Shown here: positions 28,060 through 37,686 of the stretch, piece by piece
How positions within the stretch are numbered: position 1 is the first letter of the stretch
Layout of the letters: each line of letters begins with the position of its first letter
Assembly: GCA_937924505.1 (NCBI GenBank)
Contig: CALDSR010000002.1
Location: 107,235-171,234, forward strand
Length of the DNA stretch: 64,000 nt
Direction: 5' to 3'
Source: an uncultured Granulosicoccus sp.
GTDB lineage: Bacteria > Pseudomonadota > Gammaproteobacteria > Granulosicoccales > Granulosicoccaceae
Notes under the pieces: model-generated
Told to the model about the DNA's origin: nothing
Database searches by the model: none
The model's input: the letters and a program-made list of their open reading frames with translations, nothing else
Position numbers and translations under genes: made by a program

Positions 28060-29817
28060 TTATTTTTTGGTTACAACACTCTGAGGGTTTAAATTTCCGA
28101 TACGCCCACTTTCAGTTCCAGCATTTTCATCAATGACAGCGTTGATCAACGTCGGTTTCCCGGAATCCAGAGCTTCGTTGACAGCCGCTGTCAACTCATC
28201 TCGGGTATTTGCTGTCACACCTTTGCCACCAAAGGCTTCCATCATCATGTCGTAACGGGAATTTTTTACAAACACTGTTGGTGCAACGTCATCACCACCA
28301 CTGGGGTTCACGTCCGTGCCACGATAAATACCGTTGTTATTGAATACCACTATACACACAGGCAAGTTGTATCGACAGATGGTCTCTACCTCCATACCGG
28401 AGAAGCCAAACGCACTATCACCCTCGACCGCCAATACTCGGTTGCCAGTTTCGACAGCTGCCGCCACTGCGGCTCCCATACCAATACCCATAATGCCCCA
28501 GGTACCCACATCGAGACGCTTACGCGGCTTGTACACATCAATGATACTTCGCGCAAAATCCAACGTATTTGCACCTTCATTTACAAGCATCGTGTCCGGT
28601 CGTTCTTTCATTATGATTTTCAACGCACCCAAGGCAGCATGAAAATCCATCGGTGTCACCGGCGTTGTGTTGCTGTCAAGGCGAGTTGCCATTCGTGCAA
28701 GGTTGGCATCGCGCTTTTCGTTAATCGCTGTGATCCAGTCAGACGGCGGTTTTTGCATGCTGTTGCCCATGCCCTCAAGTAAGGCCCTGACCACCGACGC
28801 GATATCACCAACCAATGGGGCGGCAATTTCCACATTGCTGTCCATTTCACATGGCTCGATATCGATCTGCACAAATTTCTTGGAACCAGGCGCGCCCCAA
28901 CTTTTACCTTTTCCATGCGACAACAACCAGTTGAGTCGCGCACCGACCATAATGACGACATCTGACTCCTTGAGCGCAAGTGATCGCGCTGCACCTGCTG
29001 ATTGAGGATGATTATCCGGTAACAAACCCTTGGCCATACTCATAGGTAGATAGGGAATGCCACTGGTCTCAACAAACGCCTTTATATCTTCGTCCGCCTG
29101 CGCATAGGCAGCACCCTTGCCAAGAATGATCAATGGGCGTTTCGCCGACTTGATGACATCCAGCGCACGTGTGACAGAGTCAGGCGCAGGTAATTGAGCG
29201 GGTGCCGGATCAATAACCTTCACTATCGAGCGTGCACCCTCAGCCGCGTTCATGACCTGGCCAAACAATTTAGCTGGCAAGTCAAGATAGACGCCTCCGG
29301 GGCGGCCCGATACCGCAGCGCGAATGGCGCGAGCGACACCAATACCAATGTCTTCCGCGTGGAGAATTCGAAATGCCGCTTTACACAGTGGTTTGGCAAT
29401 GGCTAGCTGGTCCATCTCCTCGTAGTCACCTTGCTGTAAGTCGACTATCTCTCTTTCAGAGGAGCCGCTCAGCAAGATCATCGGAAAGCAGTTCGTCGTA
29501 GCGTTCGCGAGAGCAGTCAGCCCGTTGAGGAAACCAGGGGCTGAAACGGTCAAGCACAAACCGGGCTTCTGAGTCAGATAACCTGCGATTGCAGCCGCAT
29601 TGCCTGCATGCTGTTCATGTCGAAACGACAGCACCCGCATTCCGCTTGCTTGCGCAAGTCTGCCAAAATCAGTAATCGGAATACCAGGAACACCATATAT
29701 CGTGTTCAGGTCATTGGCTTTCAAGGCATCGATCAGCAAATGAAAACCATCGGTCAGCTCTTGCTCTTCAGCAGGCGATGCAGTTGAAACCTCTTGCTCT
29801 TCAAGGGTTGCGGACAT
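28060..29817 (-). CDS. oxc: Oxalyl-CoA decarboxylase
   Basis: ATG at 29817, preceded by GGAGAG, is chosen over the open frame reaching 29925, which would run into the GntR gene. The product is 585 residues, a thiamine diphosphate enzyme close to Oxalobacter [52 protein letters not shown], and the ThDP-binding [20 protein letters not shown] with downstream NNNGIYRGT. These stretches distinguish OXC from acetolactate synthase. It splits oxalyl-CoA to formyl-CoA and CO2. It is the first enzyme gene after gntR. Confidence 0.96.
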   Translation of the reverse strand: MSATLEEQEVSTASPAEEQELTDGFHLLIDALKANDLNTIYGVPGIPITDFGRLAQASGMRVLSFRHEQHAGNAAAIAGYLTQKPGLCLTVSAPGFLNGLTALANATTNCFPMILLSGSSEREIVDLQQGDYEEMDQLAIAKPLCKAAFRILHAEDIGIGVARAIRAAVSGRPGGVYLDLPAKLFGQVMNAAEGARSIVKVIDPAPAQLPAPDSVTRALDVIKSAKRPLIILGKGAAYAQADEDIKAFVETSGIPYLPMSMAKGLLPDNHPQSAGAARSLALKESDVVIMVGARLNWLLSHGKGKSWGAPGSKKFVQIDIEPCEMDSNVEIAAPLVGDIASVVRALLEGMGNSMQKPPSDWITAINEKRDANLARMATRLDSNTTPVTPMDFHAALGALKIIMKERPDTMLVNEGANTLDFARSIIDVYKPRKRLDVGTWGIMGIGMGAAVAAAVETGNRVLAVEGDSAFGFSGMEVETICRYNLPVCIVVFNNNGIYRGTDVNPSGGDDVAPTVFVKNSRYDMMMEAFGGKGVTANTRDELTAAVNEALDSGKPTLINAVIDENAGTESGRIGNLNPQSVVTKK

Positions 29818-29863
29818 AGGTAACTCTCCAAACTGTTCTTTTGTATATTTGACGTTTAATGGG

Positions 29864-30601
29864 TCAGCCGCTCGTTCTGTTTCTGCCGACTCCGATTTCC
29901 AGCCAGGTCTTGTGGATGTGATCATGCAACTTCATGGTGTGATCGCGGACCAGCATCGCAGCAAGATCACCTTCACGGTTTTCAATAGCCTCGATGATGG
30001 CCATATGATCAACCACTGACCGTGTGATTCGATCACCCTCTGTCATGGATCTGCGACGAACGGCATACATGTGCTGCAATAAATTGTCGGCTGTCACCTT
30101 CAGCAGATCACAACCAGAGAGTTCCAGAATTCGTTGATGGAACTGGATATTCGCTTCCGAGTACTCGGCAATATCGGCACGGGATGAGTCGCCACTGTGC
30201 TTGACGCCCAATGACCTGAGGCTTTTTATCTGTTCATCAGAAGCCACCTCTGTTACCAGACGCGCAGCCATACTTTCCAGCGCCGCCCAGACCACCACCA
30301 TTTCCAGTACTTCTTTAAGAGTCTTTGGCCTTACGTAAACGCCCTTGCGCGGCAGGATTTGAACGAACCCTTCTTGCTCCAGTTTCGCCAATGCTTCACG
30401 AATGGGCGTCCTGGACGTACCGAGCTGCTCGGCAAGCTTGCGCTCATCGAGTCTTAGATCGACATCGTCGTTGTAGATGTCCATTTCCATGATGGCTGAC
30501 CGAAGCATCCCGTATATGTGCGCCTTCAATGAAAAATTGGCCGTGACGGGGCGCAATTTGGCACTGATAGACTGCGGTGTACTTATGTCAGCGTTACTCA
30601 T
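29864..30601 (-). CDS. GntR-family (FadR/FCD subgroup) regulator
   Basis: The 245-residue protein has a winged helix domain (about residues 25-95) with [20 protein letters not shown] and [17 protein letters not shown], then a helical FCD ligand-binding domain with [27 protein letters not shown] and a late [15 protein letters not shown], supplying the usual Asp/His metal-site residues. It starts the oxalate operon, 46 bp before oxc, and is divergent from the isochorismatase-fold gene. A palindrome in that divergent region fits autoregulation. The ligand is perhaps oxalate or a CoA derivative, by inference. Confidence 0.9.
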   Translation of the reverse strand: MSNADISTPQSISAKLRPVTANFSLKAHIYGMLRSAIMEMDIYNDDVDLRLDERKLAEQLGTSRTPIREALAKLEQEGFVQILPRKGVYVRPKTLKEVLEMVVVWAALESMAARLVTEVASDEQIKSLRSLGVKHSGDSSRADIAEYSEANIQFHQRILELSGCDLLKVTADNLLQHMYAVRRRSMTEGDRITRSVVDHMAIIEAIENREGDLAAMLVRDHTMKLHDHIHKTWLEIGVGRNRTSG

Positions 30602-30696
30602 CGATTCATCAGGATTAGACTTTCGAACACCTGACTGACACTAATCGGTAGAGTCAGATGTGTTTTGATCGACAACCTTGGGTTTTGACCTTAAGA

Positions 30697-30714
30697 TATG
30701 TGGTATACCATACA
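30697..30714. promoter_or_regulatory. Probable GntR operator
   Basis: TGGTATACCA at 30701-30710 is a perfect 10 bp palindrome with partly symmetric flanks TATG and TACA. FCD-type GntR operators typically have this TGGTATACCA-like form. It lies 96 bp upstream of the gntR start and about 90 bp upstream of the hydrolase start, so it can control both directions. A TTGACC at 30685-30690 could be a -35 element for the rightward promoter. Confidence 0.6.
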
Positions 30715-30802
30715 CCAACTATCAGGATCGTCAACAAAAAATTGCTCTGACTTTCAGAAGAAGAGCACCGCTGAAGTTGCGACCCTTTATAAGGAGGTCA
30801 CT

Positions 30803-31348
30803 GTGTTAATTCGGGCATCGGATTCTGTCCTTGTTGTGATTGACATGCAGGAGCGGCTGGTACCAGCCATGCAAGCACCTGCGCAAACATTAAAAAACAC
30901 AAAATTGCTCCTCCAGTCTGCTGAAGCTTGTGCCGTACCGGTTCTCGTCACGGAACAGTATCCACAAGGATTGGGCAATACCGTACCGGACATCGCTCAA
31001 CTCGCTGGCGACGCGAAAGTAATTGAAAAACTGCACTTTTCTTGCATGGAAGACACACAGTTCCACTCAAGCTTTTCGGCACTGAATAGAAAACAAGCAG
31101 TTCTTGCGGGTATGGAAGCACACATCTGCGTTGTCCAGACTGCGGCAAGTCTCCTGGAGCAGGATTACGAAGTGTTTGTTGTGTCGGACGCGACAGCTTC
31201 ACGAACACTCGACAGTGAAGCGGCCTGCCTGACTCGACTTAACGCCTCAGGCGTTAACGTCGTCACTACCGAAATGGTGATTTTTGAATGGCTGGGAAAA
31301 GCTGGATCGCCTGCGTTCAAAACGTTACTGCCGCTTATCAAGCACTAA
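30803..31348 (+). CDS. Isochorismatase-fold cysteine hydrolase
   Basis: GTG at 30803 follows a near-consensus AAGGAGGT by about 5 nt and gives a 181-residue protein; an upstream ATG at 30698 lies in the operator. The catalytic triad of the fold is visible as Asp14 (VVIDMQERL), Lys76 (VIEKLHFSC) and Cys109 (GMEAHICVVQTA). Members hydrolyse amide or related bonds (nicotinamidase, carbamoylsarcosine amidase, YcaC). It is divergent from gntR and followed by sucCD, placing it in the oxalate island. Its substrate is unknown; a nitrogenous oxalate derivative is only a speculation. Confidence 0.85.
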   Translation: MLIRASDSVLVVIDMQERLVPAMQAPAQTLKNTKLLLQSAEACAVPVLVTEQYPQGLGNTVPDIAQLAGDAKVIEKLHFSCMEDTQFHSSFSALNRKQAVLAGMEAHICVVQTAASLLEQDYEVFVVSDATASRTLDSEAACLTRLNASGVNVVTTEMVIFEWLGKAGSPAFKTLLPLIKH

Positions 31349-31416
31349 TTTTTCGCTCGTGTCGAGTCGATGACAAGTCAAACCAGATTCTTAAACTTTA
31401 TTGAGCCACGCAAATT

Positions 31417-32610
31417 ATGAACATTCATGAGTATCAGGCCAAAGCGTTACTGAAACGATTTGGCGCTCCAGTATCGGCAGGTGTTCCCATTCTGTCTCAC
31501 GACGATATCGATACGGCAATCGCGGCCCTTCCAGGGCCAGTCTATGTGGTGAAGAGTCAGATTCATGCCGGCGGCCGCGGCAAAGGCAAGTTCAAAGAGC
31601 TTGCCGAAGATGCCAAAGGTGGAGTGCGCGTCAGCTTTTCCGCAGACGAAGCGAGACAGAACGCCAAAGAAATGTTCGGCAAGACCCTGGTAACCCAGCA
31701 GACAGGGCCCGTCGGCAAACAAGTCAATCGACTGTACCTGGAGGACGGTGCAGATATTGATCAGGAACTGTACCTGTCGATTCTGGTGGATCGAGAAAAC
31801 AGCAAAGTGTCGTTTGTCGCCTCGACCGAAGGCGGCATGGATATCGAGACGGTCGCGCACGACACACCTGACAAAATACACACGATCGCAATCGATCCAC
31901 TGAAAGGAATCCTCGACGAAGATATTGCCAAGCTCAACAAGGCCTTCAATCTCAGCGGGCAAGCGGCCGAGGATGGAAAAACGTTATTTCCCCTGTTGTA
32001 CAACGCCTACCTGCAAACAGACATGAGCTTGCTCGAAATCAACCCCCTGGTCACGCTCAAGGACGGGCATCTAGCGGTTCTCGACGCCAAGGTGTCTTTC
32101 GACAACAACGCGATGTTTCGCCATCCCGAGATTGCCGAACTGAGGGACGAAACGGAAGAAGATGAAAAAGAAATCGAAGCTTCTCGTCATGACCTTGCCT
32201 ATATCGCACTCGATGGTGACATTGGCTGCATGGTAAACGGAGCGGGCTTGGCAATGGCCACGATGGACATCATCAAACTGTACGGAGCATCCCCAGCAAA
32301 TTTTCTTGATGTCGGCGGTAGTGCAACAACCGAGAAGGTAACCGCCGCCTTCAAGATCATCACCTCTGATCCAAACGTCAAGGGAATTCTCGTGAATATA
32401 TTCGGCGGCATCATGCGTTGCGACGTTATTGCCGAAGGGGTAGTGCAAGCGGTCAAGGACGTCGGGCTTGAAGTGCCTCTGGTAGTACGCCTGGAAGGCA
32501 CCAAGGTTAAAGAGGGAAAGGCGATCATCAATGAAAGTGGGCTCAATGTCATTGCTGCTGATGATCTTGACGATGCTGCGCAGAAAATTGTCAAAGCGGT
32601 GAAGGGATAA
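31417..32610 (+). CDS. sucC: Succinyl-CoA synthetase (ADP-forming) beta subunit
   Basis: The 397-residue protein has an ATP-grasp domain at the N-terminus ([35 protein letters not shown]) and a CoA-ligase flavodoxin-like domain at the C-terminus ([37 protein letters not shown]). The segment [27 protein letters not shown] reads like alphaproteobacterial SucC. With SucD it interconverts succinyl-CoA and succinate with ATP formation. A malate-CoA ligase (MtkA) is an alternative within the same superfamily. It is not linked to other TCA genes here but to oxalate genes. Confidence 0.9.
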   Translation: MNIHEYQAKALLKRFGAPVSAGVPILSHDDIDTAIAALPGPVYVVKSQIHAGGRGKGKFKELAEDAKGGVRVSFSADEARQNAKEMFGKTLVTQQTGPVGKQVNRLYLEDGADIDQELYLSILVDRENSKVSFVASTEGGMDIETVAHDTPDKIHTIAIDPLKGILDEDIAKLNKAFNLSGQAAEDGKTLFPLLYNAYLQTDMSLLEINPLVTLKDGHLAVLDAKVSFDNNAMFRHPEIAELRDETEEDEKEIEASRHDLAYIALDGDIGCMVNGAGLAMATMDIIKLYGASPANFLDVGGSATTEKVTAAFKIITSDPNVKGILVNIFGGIMRCDVIAEGVVQAVKDVGLEVPLVVRLEGTKVKEGKAIINESGLNVIAADDLDDAAQKIVKAVKG

Positions 32611-32614
32611 AATC

Positions 32615-33526
32615 ATGTCGATACTTGTAAACAAAGATACCAAAGTTCTCGTGCAAGGCCTGACCGGGAAAACAGGAACATTCCACACCGAACAGGCGCT
32701 CGCCTATCATGGCTCAAAGATGGTTGGTGGCACCCACCCGAAAAAAGGTGGCACGAACTGGACAAGCAGCACCGGGGATAGCAAAGGTACTCAGCTTCCA
32801 ATATTTGCCACCGTTAAAGAAGGCAGGACTGAGACCGGCGCTGATGCTTCCGTAATTTATGTACCCCCAGCGGGTGCCGCTGCGGCGATCACTGAAGCAA
32901 TAGAAGCTGAAATTCCATTGATTATCTGCATTACTGAGGGTGTACCAGTAAGAGATATGGTTGAGGTCAAGGCGCGGCTGCTGCAATCCAACTCTCGACT
33001 CGTTGGACCTAACTGCCCCGGCATTCTGACACCCAACGCCTGCAAGATTGGCATTATGCCTGGAAGTATATTCAAGGAAGGATCTGTCGGTGTCGTCTCA
33101 CGTTCAGGCACACTCACCTACGAAGCGGTATTTCAAACAACCGCAGCCGGACTAGGGCAAACAACCGCGGTAGGTATCGGAGGCGATCCTGTCAAGGGAA
33201 CCGAGTTCATCGATGTATTGGATATGTTTCTGGATGATGAGGACACCAAATCGATCATCATGATCGGAGAGATCGGTGGATCGGCTGAGGAAGAGGCCGC
33301 TGAGTGGTTAACTGAACAAGCAAAGAAAGGGCGCAAGAAACCTGTTGCCGGATTTATTGCAGGATTGACCGCTCCTCCGGGACGCACAATGGGTCACGCT
33401 GGTGCCGTAATATCCGGTGGCAAGGGTGGCGCTGAGGACAAAATTGCAGCAATGGAGAAGGCTGGCATTATTGTGTCGCCGTCGCCGGCGAAACTCGGTG
33501 AGACCCTACTCAGCGCTATAGGCTGA
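32615..33526 (+). CDS. sucD: Succinyl-CoA synthetase alpha subunit
   Basis: The 303-residue protein has the CoA-binding Rossmann domain ([19 protein letters not shown], residues 11-29) and the ligase domain with the phosphohistidine at residue 261 in [13 protein letters not shown]. The sequence [19 protein letters not shown] and [11 protein letters not shown] resemble alphaproteobacterial SucD. It starts 4 bp after the sucC stop, so the subunits are co-translated. It is followed by a strong terminator at 33568. Confidence 0.93.
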   Translation: MSILVNKDTKVLVQGLTGKTGTFHTEQALAYHGSKMVGGTHPKKGGTNWTSSTGDSKGTQLPIFATVKEGRTETGADASVIYVPPAGAAAAITEAIEAEIPLIICITEGVPVRDMVEVKARLLQSNSRLVGPNCPGILTPNACKIGIMPGSIFKEGSVGVVSRSGTLTYEAVFQTTAAGLGQTTAVGIGGDPVKGTEFIDVLDMFLDDEDTKSIIMIGEIGGSAEEEAAEWLTEQAKKGRKKPVAGFIAGLTAPPGRTMGHAGAVISGGKGGAEDKIAAMEKAGIIVSPSPAKLGETLLSAIG

Positions 33527-33567
33527 GCAGTTACGCCCAAAGCCGCTTATGATTGCTGCTTGGGGTG

Positions 33568-33606
33568 GAACGGCGCATCCTCCGATGCGCCGTTCATTCA
33601 ATTTTT
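33568..33606 (+). terminator. Rho-independent terminator after sucD
   Basis: GAACGGCGCATC at 33568-33579 pairs perfectly over 12 bp with GATGCGCCGTTC at 33584-33595 around a CTCC loop. ATTCAATTTTT follows. It ends the hydrolase-sucCD transcript and separates it from the convergent reductase-like gene. Confidence 0.9.
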
Positions 33607-34651
33607 ACGCGGCCTTGCGCGTATTAGAAAGCAACCTTGCATCAACCGTCATTACGATTTGATCCACAGTATCCGAGTGCATTCCGATACTGGCGCCCAC
33701 CATCTGTACTAGCTTGTCCACACGCTCAACCTTACCGGAGCCAGCATTGATTGCCCTTGCAACGGATGATGGCTTCAGGAGGTTTTCCGCAGCGTTGGCG
33801 TACTTGTCAAACGGGACTTGGTCTGTCGCGTCTGCACCAAGTGCTCGAGCAAGCTTATCCACCCAGGTATACATCGCCCGCGACTTGTCAATATCGCCAT
33901 GCACTGCATCCTTGATGGCAATCGCATCATCGACAGTAACGCATCGATAGTTGCCGGTTAATAACATGCTCCATTTAGCCATCGGAACAAACAAGGAATC
34001 AAAAACTCTTAACTTTACCGGAACATCTTTACCATCAAGACGCACATCAAGAATGTCTGACTCCAGCTGGCGCAACATTAGATTATGCTTTTCGTCAGCA
34101 AAGATTGCAGCTTTGAAATTGGTTGGCAGCCCGACATGCAAAAAATTAGCTTGTTCTTCTGGAGGGCGGAATGCCTGTGGATCGGGACTACATAAACTGA
34201 CGAGCCCGGGTTCAAAATCGCTCCAGATAGATGGATCATCGTAGGCAGCACTAAATGGCGCATTGGCCAGAGCGTCAATCCTTGCCAGGTATGGAAGCGG
34301 TGGCATGTTCATAATCGAAAGACAAGGCCTGCGTGACTGAGCAATACGCTTCATTAGCTCTTTGACACCACTCGCCGAATACTGCGGTTCTTGCATCGCC
34401 AGGCACACAAGATCGTATTCTGCGGGATCAACCTTATCTGGAGTGACGGCATCAACACGTCCCGAAAGATCCACCGAACGGATCAGACGCGGCTCGGTTT
34501 CGTCCTTGAGTTTTAAACGAACAACAGTGCCTTCAGTGTTAATGAGTTTTGCTGTGACGTCCCGACACACAAGTGTTACGTCATGTCCTGCCATTAGCAA
34601 CTTGGTTGATAACAGTGAACCGTATGATGCACCTAATATTAAAATATTCAT
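33605..34651 (-). CDS. Ketopantoate reductase-like protein, candidate oxalyl-CoA reductase
   Basis: ATG at 34651 gives 348 residues starting MNILILGASYGSLLSTKLL, a Rossmann nucleotide site with G-A-S-Y-G-S in place of the usual GxGxxG; the upstream frame to 34768 adds an unrelated hydrophobic leader. The C-terminal half is helical with AKWSMLLTGNYRCVT, where a lysine may match the catalytic Lys of PanE. A PanE homologue (PanE2) in Methylorubrum extorquens was shown to reduce oxalyl-CoA to glyoxylate in oxalate assimilation. Location next to fdhA and the oxc/frc genes suggests that role rather than pantothenate synthesis. This is an inference from context. Confidence 0.7.
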   Translation of the reverse strand: MNILILGASYGSLLSTKLLMAGHDVTLVCRDVTAKLINTEGTVVRLKLKDETEPRLIRSVDLSGRVDAVTPDKVDPAEYDLVCLAMQEPQYSASGVKELMKRIAQSRRPCLSIMNMPPLPYLARIDALANAPFSAAYDDPSIWSDFEPGLVSLCSPDPQAFRPPEEQANFLHVGLPTNFKAAIFADEKHNLMLRQLESDILDVRLDGKDVPVKLRVFDSLFVPMAKWSMLLTGNYRCVTVDDAIAIKDAVHGDIDKSRAMYTWVDKLARALGADATDQVPFDKYANAAENLLKPSSVARAINAGSGKVERVDKLVQMVGASIGMHSDTVDQIVMTVDARLLSNTRKAA

Positions 34652-34872
34652 CGTAATTGTAAGCCTCTTGCCTTGATCATCACTATTGATAGCCGGCAGG
34701 ATTACCCAAACCTGAGTAAGTAACAAGACCAACACCCTAATACTTATTATAAACGCGATGATCACCACGTTAAGAGCGGGTGCAATTTCACATAAATATC
34801 AAAACAGCAACTAATTAGATTGCACTTGTACAAACGTTAAACAGAACACGCTATTTCTGTAGTAAAACTACG

Positions 34873-34895
34873 AGACGATTCACCTTGAATCGTCT
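34873..34895 (-). terminator. Hairpin just after fdhA
   Basis: AGACGATTC at 34873-34881 and GAATCGTCT at 34887-34895 form a perfect 9 bp stem around a 5 nt loop, starting 8 bp after the fdhA stop. The T-run on the minus strand is weak (CGTAGTTTTAC). It may stop or reduce transcription before the reductase-like gene. About 220 further bases up to 34652 hold no gene that I can see. Confidence 0.55.
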
Positions 34896-34902
34896 TTAAC
34901 CA

Positions 34903-37683
34903 CTATGCAGCGGGTTCAATTTCCTTGTTTGTTTCCTTGAACACGCGACAGGCCGAGAATTTGAACTCGGGAATTTTCCCGTAGGGATCCAACACAGGAT
35001 TAGTCAATACATTTGCAGCAGCCTCAACATAAGCAAATGGAACAAAAACCATATCCTCTGCAACCGCACGATCAGCGCGAGCCATGATCGAAATCATGCC
35101 ACGGCGCGTTTCGATGTTAAGCATCTCACCCGCTTTCACACCCAGACGCCTGAGCGTTTTTGGATGCAAGGATGCATTGGCCTCTGGCTCCGCCCAATCG
35201 AGCACAGACGCACGGCGGGTCATCGAACCGGTATGCCAATGCTCTAGCTGTCTTCCAGTGGTCAAAATCATTGGATAATCATCGTCTGGGGTTTCAGCAG
35301 GTGCGGTAACGTTGGCAGGGGTAAACCGCGCACGCCCCTCTTCTCGCGGAAATCCGTCCCCAAACACAATTGGTTGACCTGGATCATCGGCGGACAGAGA
35401 AGGGTATGTAACCGCTGTTTGCTCCAACCGTTCCCACGTGATGTTGTCAAACGAATTCATGGACAACTTCATTTCGGCAAACACTTCCTTCGGATGTGTG
35501 TAGCTCCAATCGAGACCGAGACGTTTGGCTAGTTCAACCGTAATCCACCAATCTTCTTTGGCTTCGCCGGGTGGTGACAATGCCGGACGCCCCATTTGTA
35601 CCTGGCGATTCGTGTTGGTTACTGTGCCGGTTTTTTCAGGCCACGCTGACGACGGCAAAATAACATCCGCATAATTCGCCGTTTCAGTGAGGAATATATC
35701 CTGAACCACCAAGTGCTGCAGTTTTGCCAATGCATCTCTTGCATGCTCGACATCAGGGTCAGACATCGCCGGATTCTCACCGAGAACATACATGCCCCGG
35801 ATGTCACCACTATGCACAGCGTCCATTATTTCGACGACAGTCAATCCCTTTTCGCTGGCGATGTTGTCCGAACCCCAAATGCTATTGAATTGTGATCTGA
35901 CACCATCGTCCGTGACAGACTGATAGTCCGGCAGAAACATCGGGATCAAGCCAGCATCTGAGGCGCCTTGAACATTGTTCTGACCACGCAAAGGATGCAA
36001 ACCGGACCCCGACCGGCCAACTTGCCCGCACATAAGCGCCAAAGAAATCAGGCAACGTGAATTATCAGTACCGTGAATATGCTGAGATATGCCCATACCC
36101 CAGAAAATCATTGCCGCCTTGGCACCAGCAAACGTTCGAGCGACATCCCGTAAGGTGTCTTCGTCAATGCCACATAAAGGCGACATTTTCGCGACATCAA
36201 AGTCCTTGACATGCTCCTTCATGGCTTCCCAGTTTTCGGTATAGCCCGCTATGTATTGTTTGTCGTAAAGTTCTTCTTCAACGATCACGCTCATGATCGC
36301 GTTCAACATCGCTACATCCGTACCTGGCCGGAACTGCAACATGTGAGAGGCGTGTCGTTTAAGCCCTTGTCCGCGCGGGTCCATGACAATGAGCTTGCCA
36401 CCGCGTTTGGCAAACTGTTTGAAATAGGTTGCCGCAACCGGATGGTTTTCCGTTGGGTTCGCACCAATAACGATGGCGACATCTGCATTCTCGATTTCAT
36501 TGAATGTCGCCGTTACCGCACCAGAGCCAACATTTTCCAACAAGGCTGCTACTGACGAAGCATGACAGAGACGGGTACAGTGATCGACGTTGTTATGACC
36601 AAAGCCCTGGCGTATCAACTTTTGAAACAGGTAGGCCTCTTCGTTCGAACACTTGGCAGAACCGAAGCCCGCAACCCTTGTTCCAGAGTCACTGCGTAAA
36701 GTGGACAAGCCATTGGCCGCCGCATCCAGCGCCTCTTCCCAACTTGCTTCACGAAAATGCGTAAGCGGGTTTTCTGGATCAACGTTCAAGCCTTTTGCTG
36801 GGGCATCATCACGACGGATCAGTGGTTTGGTCAGTCGATGCGGATGGGCAATGTAGTCAAAACCAAAGCGACCCTTAACGCACAGACGATTCTCGTTTGA
36901 AGGCCCCGAGATACCGTCAACCCATTTGATTTTTTCATCTTTGACCTTGAACGAAAGCTGACAGCCGACACCACAGTAAGGGCAAACACTTTTTACTTCG
37001 CGATCAAAGTCCTGATTGTCACCCACCCCTGCCTCATCAAGCACTGTTGCCGGCATCAACGCGCCCGTGGGACAGGCCTGCACACATTCGCCACAAGCAA
37101 CGCAAGTTGAATTTCCCATTGGATCATCGAAATCAAACGTGATTTTTGCATCGTGACCACGGCCAGACATGCCAATAACATCATTAACCTGTACTTCGCG
37201 ACAGGCCCGCACACACAAATTGCAGTGAATACAGGCATCAAGATTGACACTCATCGCCAGATGCGATGCATCCAGCAAAGGTACTTTCTTCTTTTCAATA
37301 GGCGGGAAGCGACTGACACTGATGTCTTGCATCTTCGCCATATCCCAAAAATGTGATGATCGATCGTGCGCCTTATCCTGTGTCGGTTGATCTGCTACCA
37401 GCATCTCGACAACCAATTTTCTGGCAGATACCGATCGCGTATTTTGCGTGTTGACTACCATGCCATTGCTTGCCGTTCGAATGCAGGAGGCCGCAAGTGT
37501 TCGTTCTCCTTCAATTTCGACCATACAAGCCCGACAATTGCCATCCGAGCGATAACCGGATGCATCCTTGTGACATAGGTGCGGAATCAGCGTGCCCTGG
37601 CGTTTCGCGATTTCCCAGATGGATTCATCCGCTTTGGCGACAACTTCAACTCCATCAAGCGTAAATGTGACTGTATCGTTCAT
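34903..37683 (-). CDS. fdhA: NAD-dependent formate dehydrogenase, catalytic alpha subunit
   Basis: This 926-residue molybdopterin enzyme has an N-terminal [2Fe-2S] domain (Cys37, 50, 53, 67), two ferredoxin-type [4Fe-4S] sites (Cys151/154/157/161 and 194/197/200/204) and the bis-MGD domain with its own [4Fe-4S] (Cys234, 237, 241, 268). The catalytic pair is Cys373-His374 in DHCTRLCHASS, so the active-site residue is Cys, not selenocysteine. It oxidises formate to CO2 in the cytoplasm and passes electrons to FdhB. It starts 3 bp after fdhB. The metal could be Mo or W; relatives use both. Confidence 0.95.
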   Translation of the reverse strand: MNDTVTFTLDGVEVVAKADESIWEIAKRQGTLIPHLCHKDASGYRSDGNCRACMVEIEGERTLAASCIRTASNGMVVNTQNTRSVSARKLVVEMLVADQPTQDKAHDRSSHFWDMAKMQDISVSRFPPIEKKKVPLLDASHLAMSVNLDACIHCNLCVRACREVQVNDVIGMSGRGHDAKITFDFDDPMGNSTCVACGECVQACPTGALMPATVLDEAGVGDNQDFDREVKSVCPYCGVGCQLSFKVKDEKIKWVDGISGPSNENRLCVKGRFGFDYIAHPHRLTKPLIRRDDAPAKGLNVDPENPLTHFREASWEEALDAAANGLSTLRSDSGTRVAGFGSAKCSNEEAYLFQKLIRQGFGHNNVDHCTRLCHASSVAALLENVGSGAVTATFNEIENADVAIVIGANPTENHPVAATYFKQFAKRGGKLIVMDPRGQGLKRHASHMLQFRPGTDVAMLNAIMSVIVEEELYDKQYIAGYTENWEAMKEHVKDFDVAKMSPLCGIDEDTLRDVARTFAGAKAAMIFWGMGISQHIHGTDNSRCLISLALMCGQVGRSGSGLHPLRGQNNVQGASDAGLIPMFLPDYQSVTDDGVRSQFNSIWGSDNIASEKGLTVVEIMDAVHSGDIRGMYVLGENPAMSDPDVEHARDALAKLQHLVVQDIFLTETANYADVILPSSAWPEKTGTVTNTNRQVQMGRPALSPPGEAKEDWWITVELAKRLGLDWSYTHPKEVFAEMKLSMNSFDNITWERLEQTAVTYPSLSADDPGQPIVFGDGFPREEGRARFTPANVTAPAETPDDDYPMILTTGRQLEHWHTGSMTRRASVLDWAEPEANASLHPKTLRRLGVKAGEMLNIETRRGMISIMARADRAVAEDMVFVPFAYVEAAANVLTNPVLDPYGKIPEFKFSACRVFKETNKEIEPAA

Positions 37684-37686
37684 CCC

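Noticed and set aside
29818..29925. N-terminal extension of oxc
   Set aside because: It overlaps the gntR coding region, lacks similarity to Oxc N-termini, and ATG at 29817 has a good ribosome binding site.
31417..33526. Malate-CoA ligase (mtkAB) of the serine cycle
   Set aside because: The sequences read as SucCD, and no malyl-CoA lyase, hydroxypyruvate reductase or serine-glyoxylate aminotransferase gene is in the window. It is kept only as an alternative.
36300..36620. Possible selenocysteine codon in formate dehydrogenase
   Set aside because: The active-site codon is Cys (DHCTRLCHASS) and the frame has no internal TGA.
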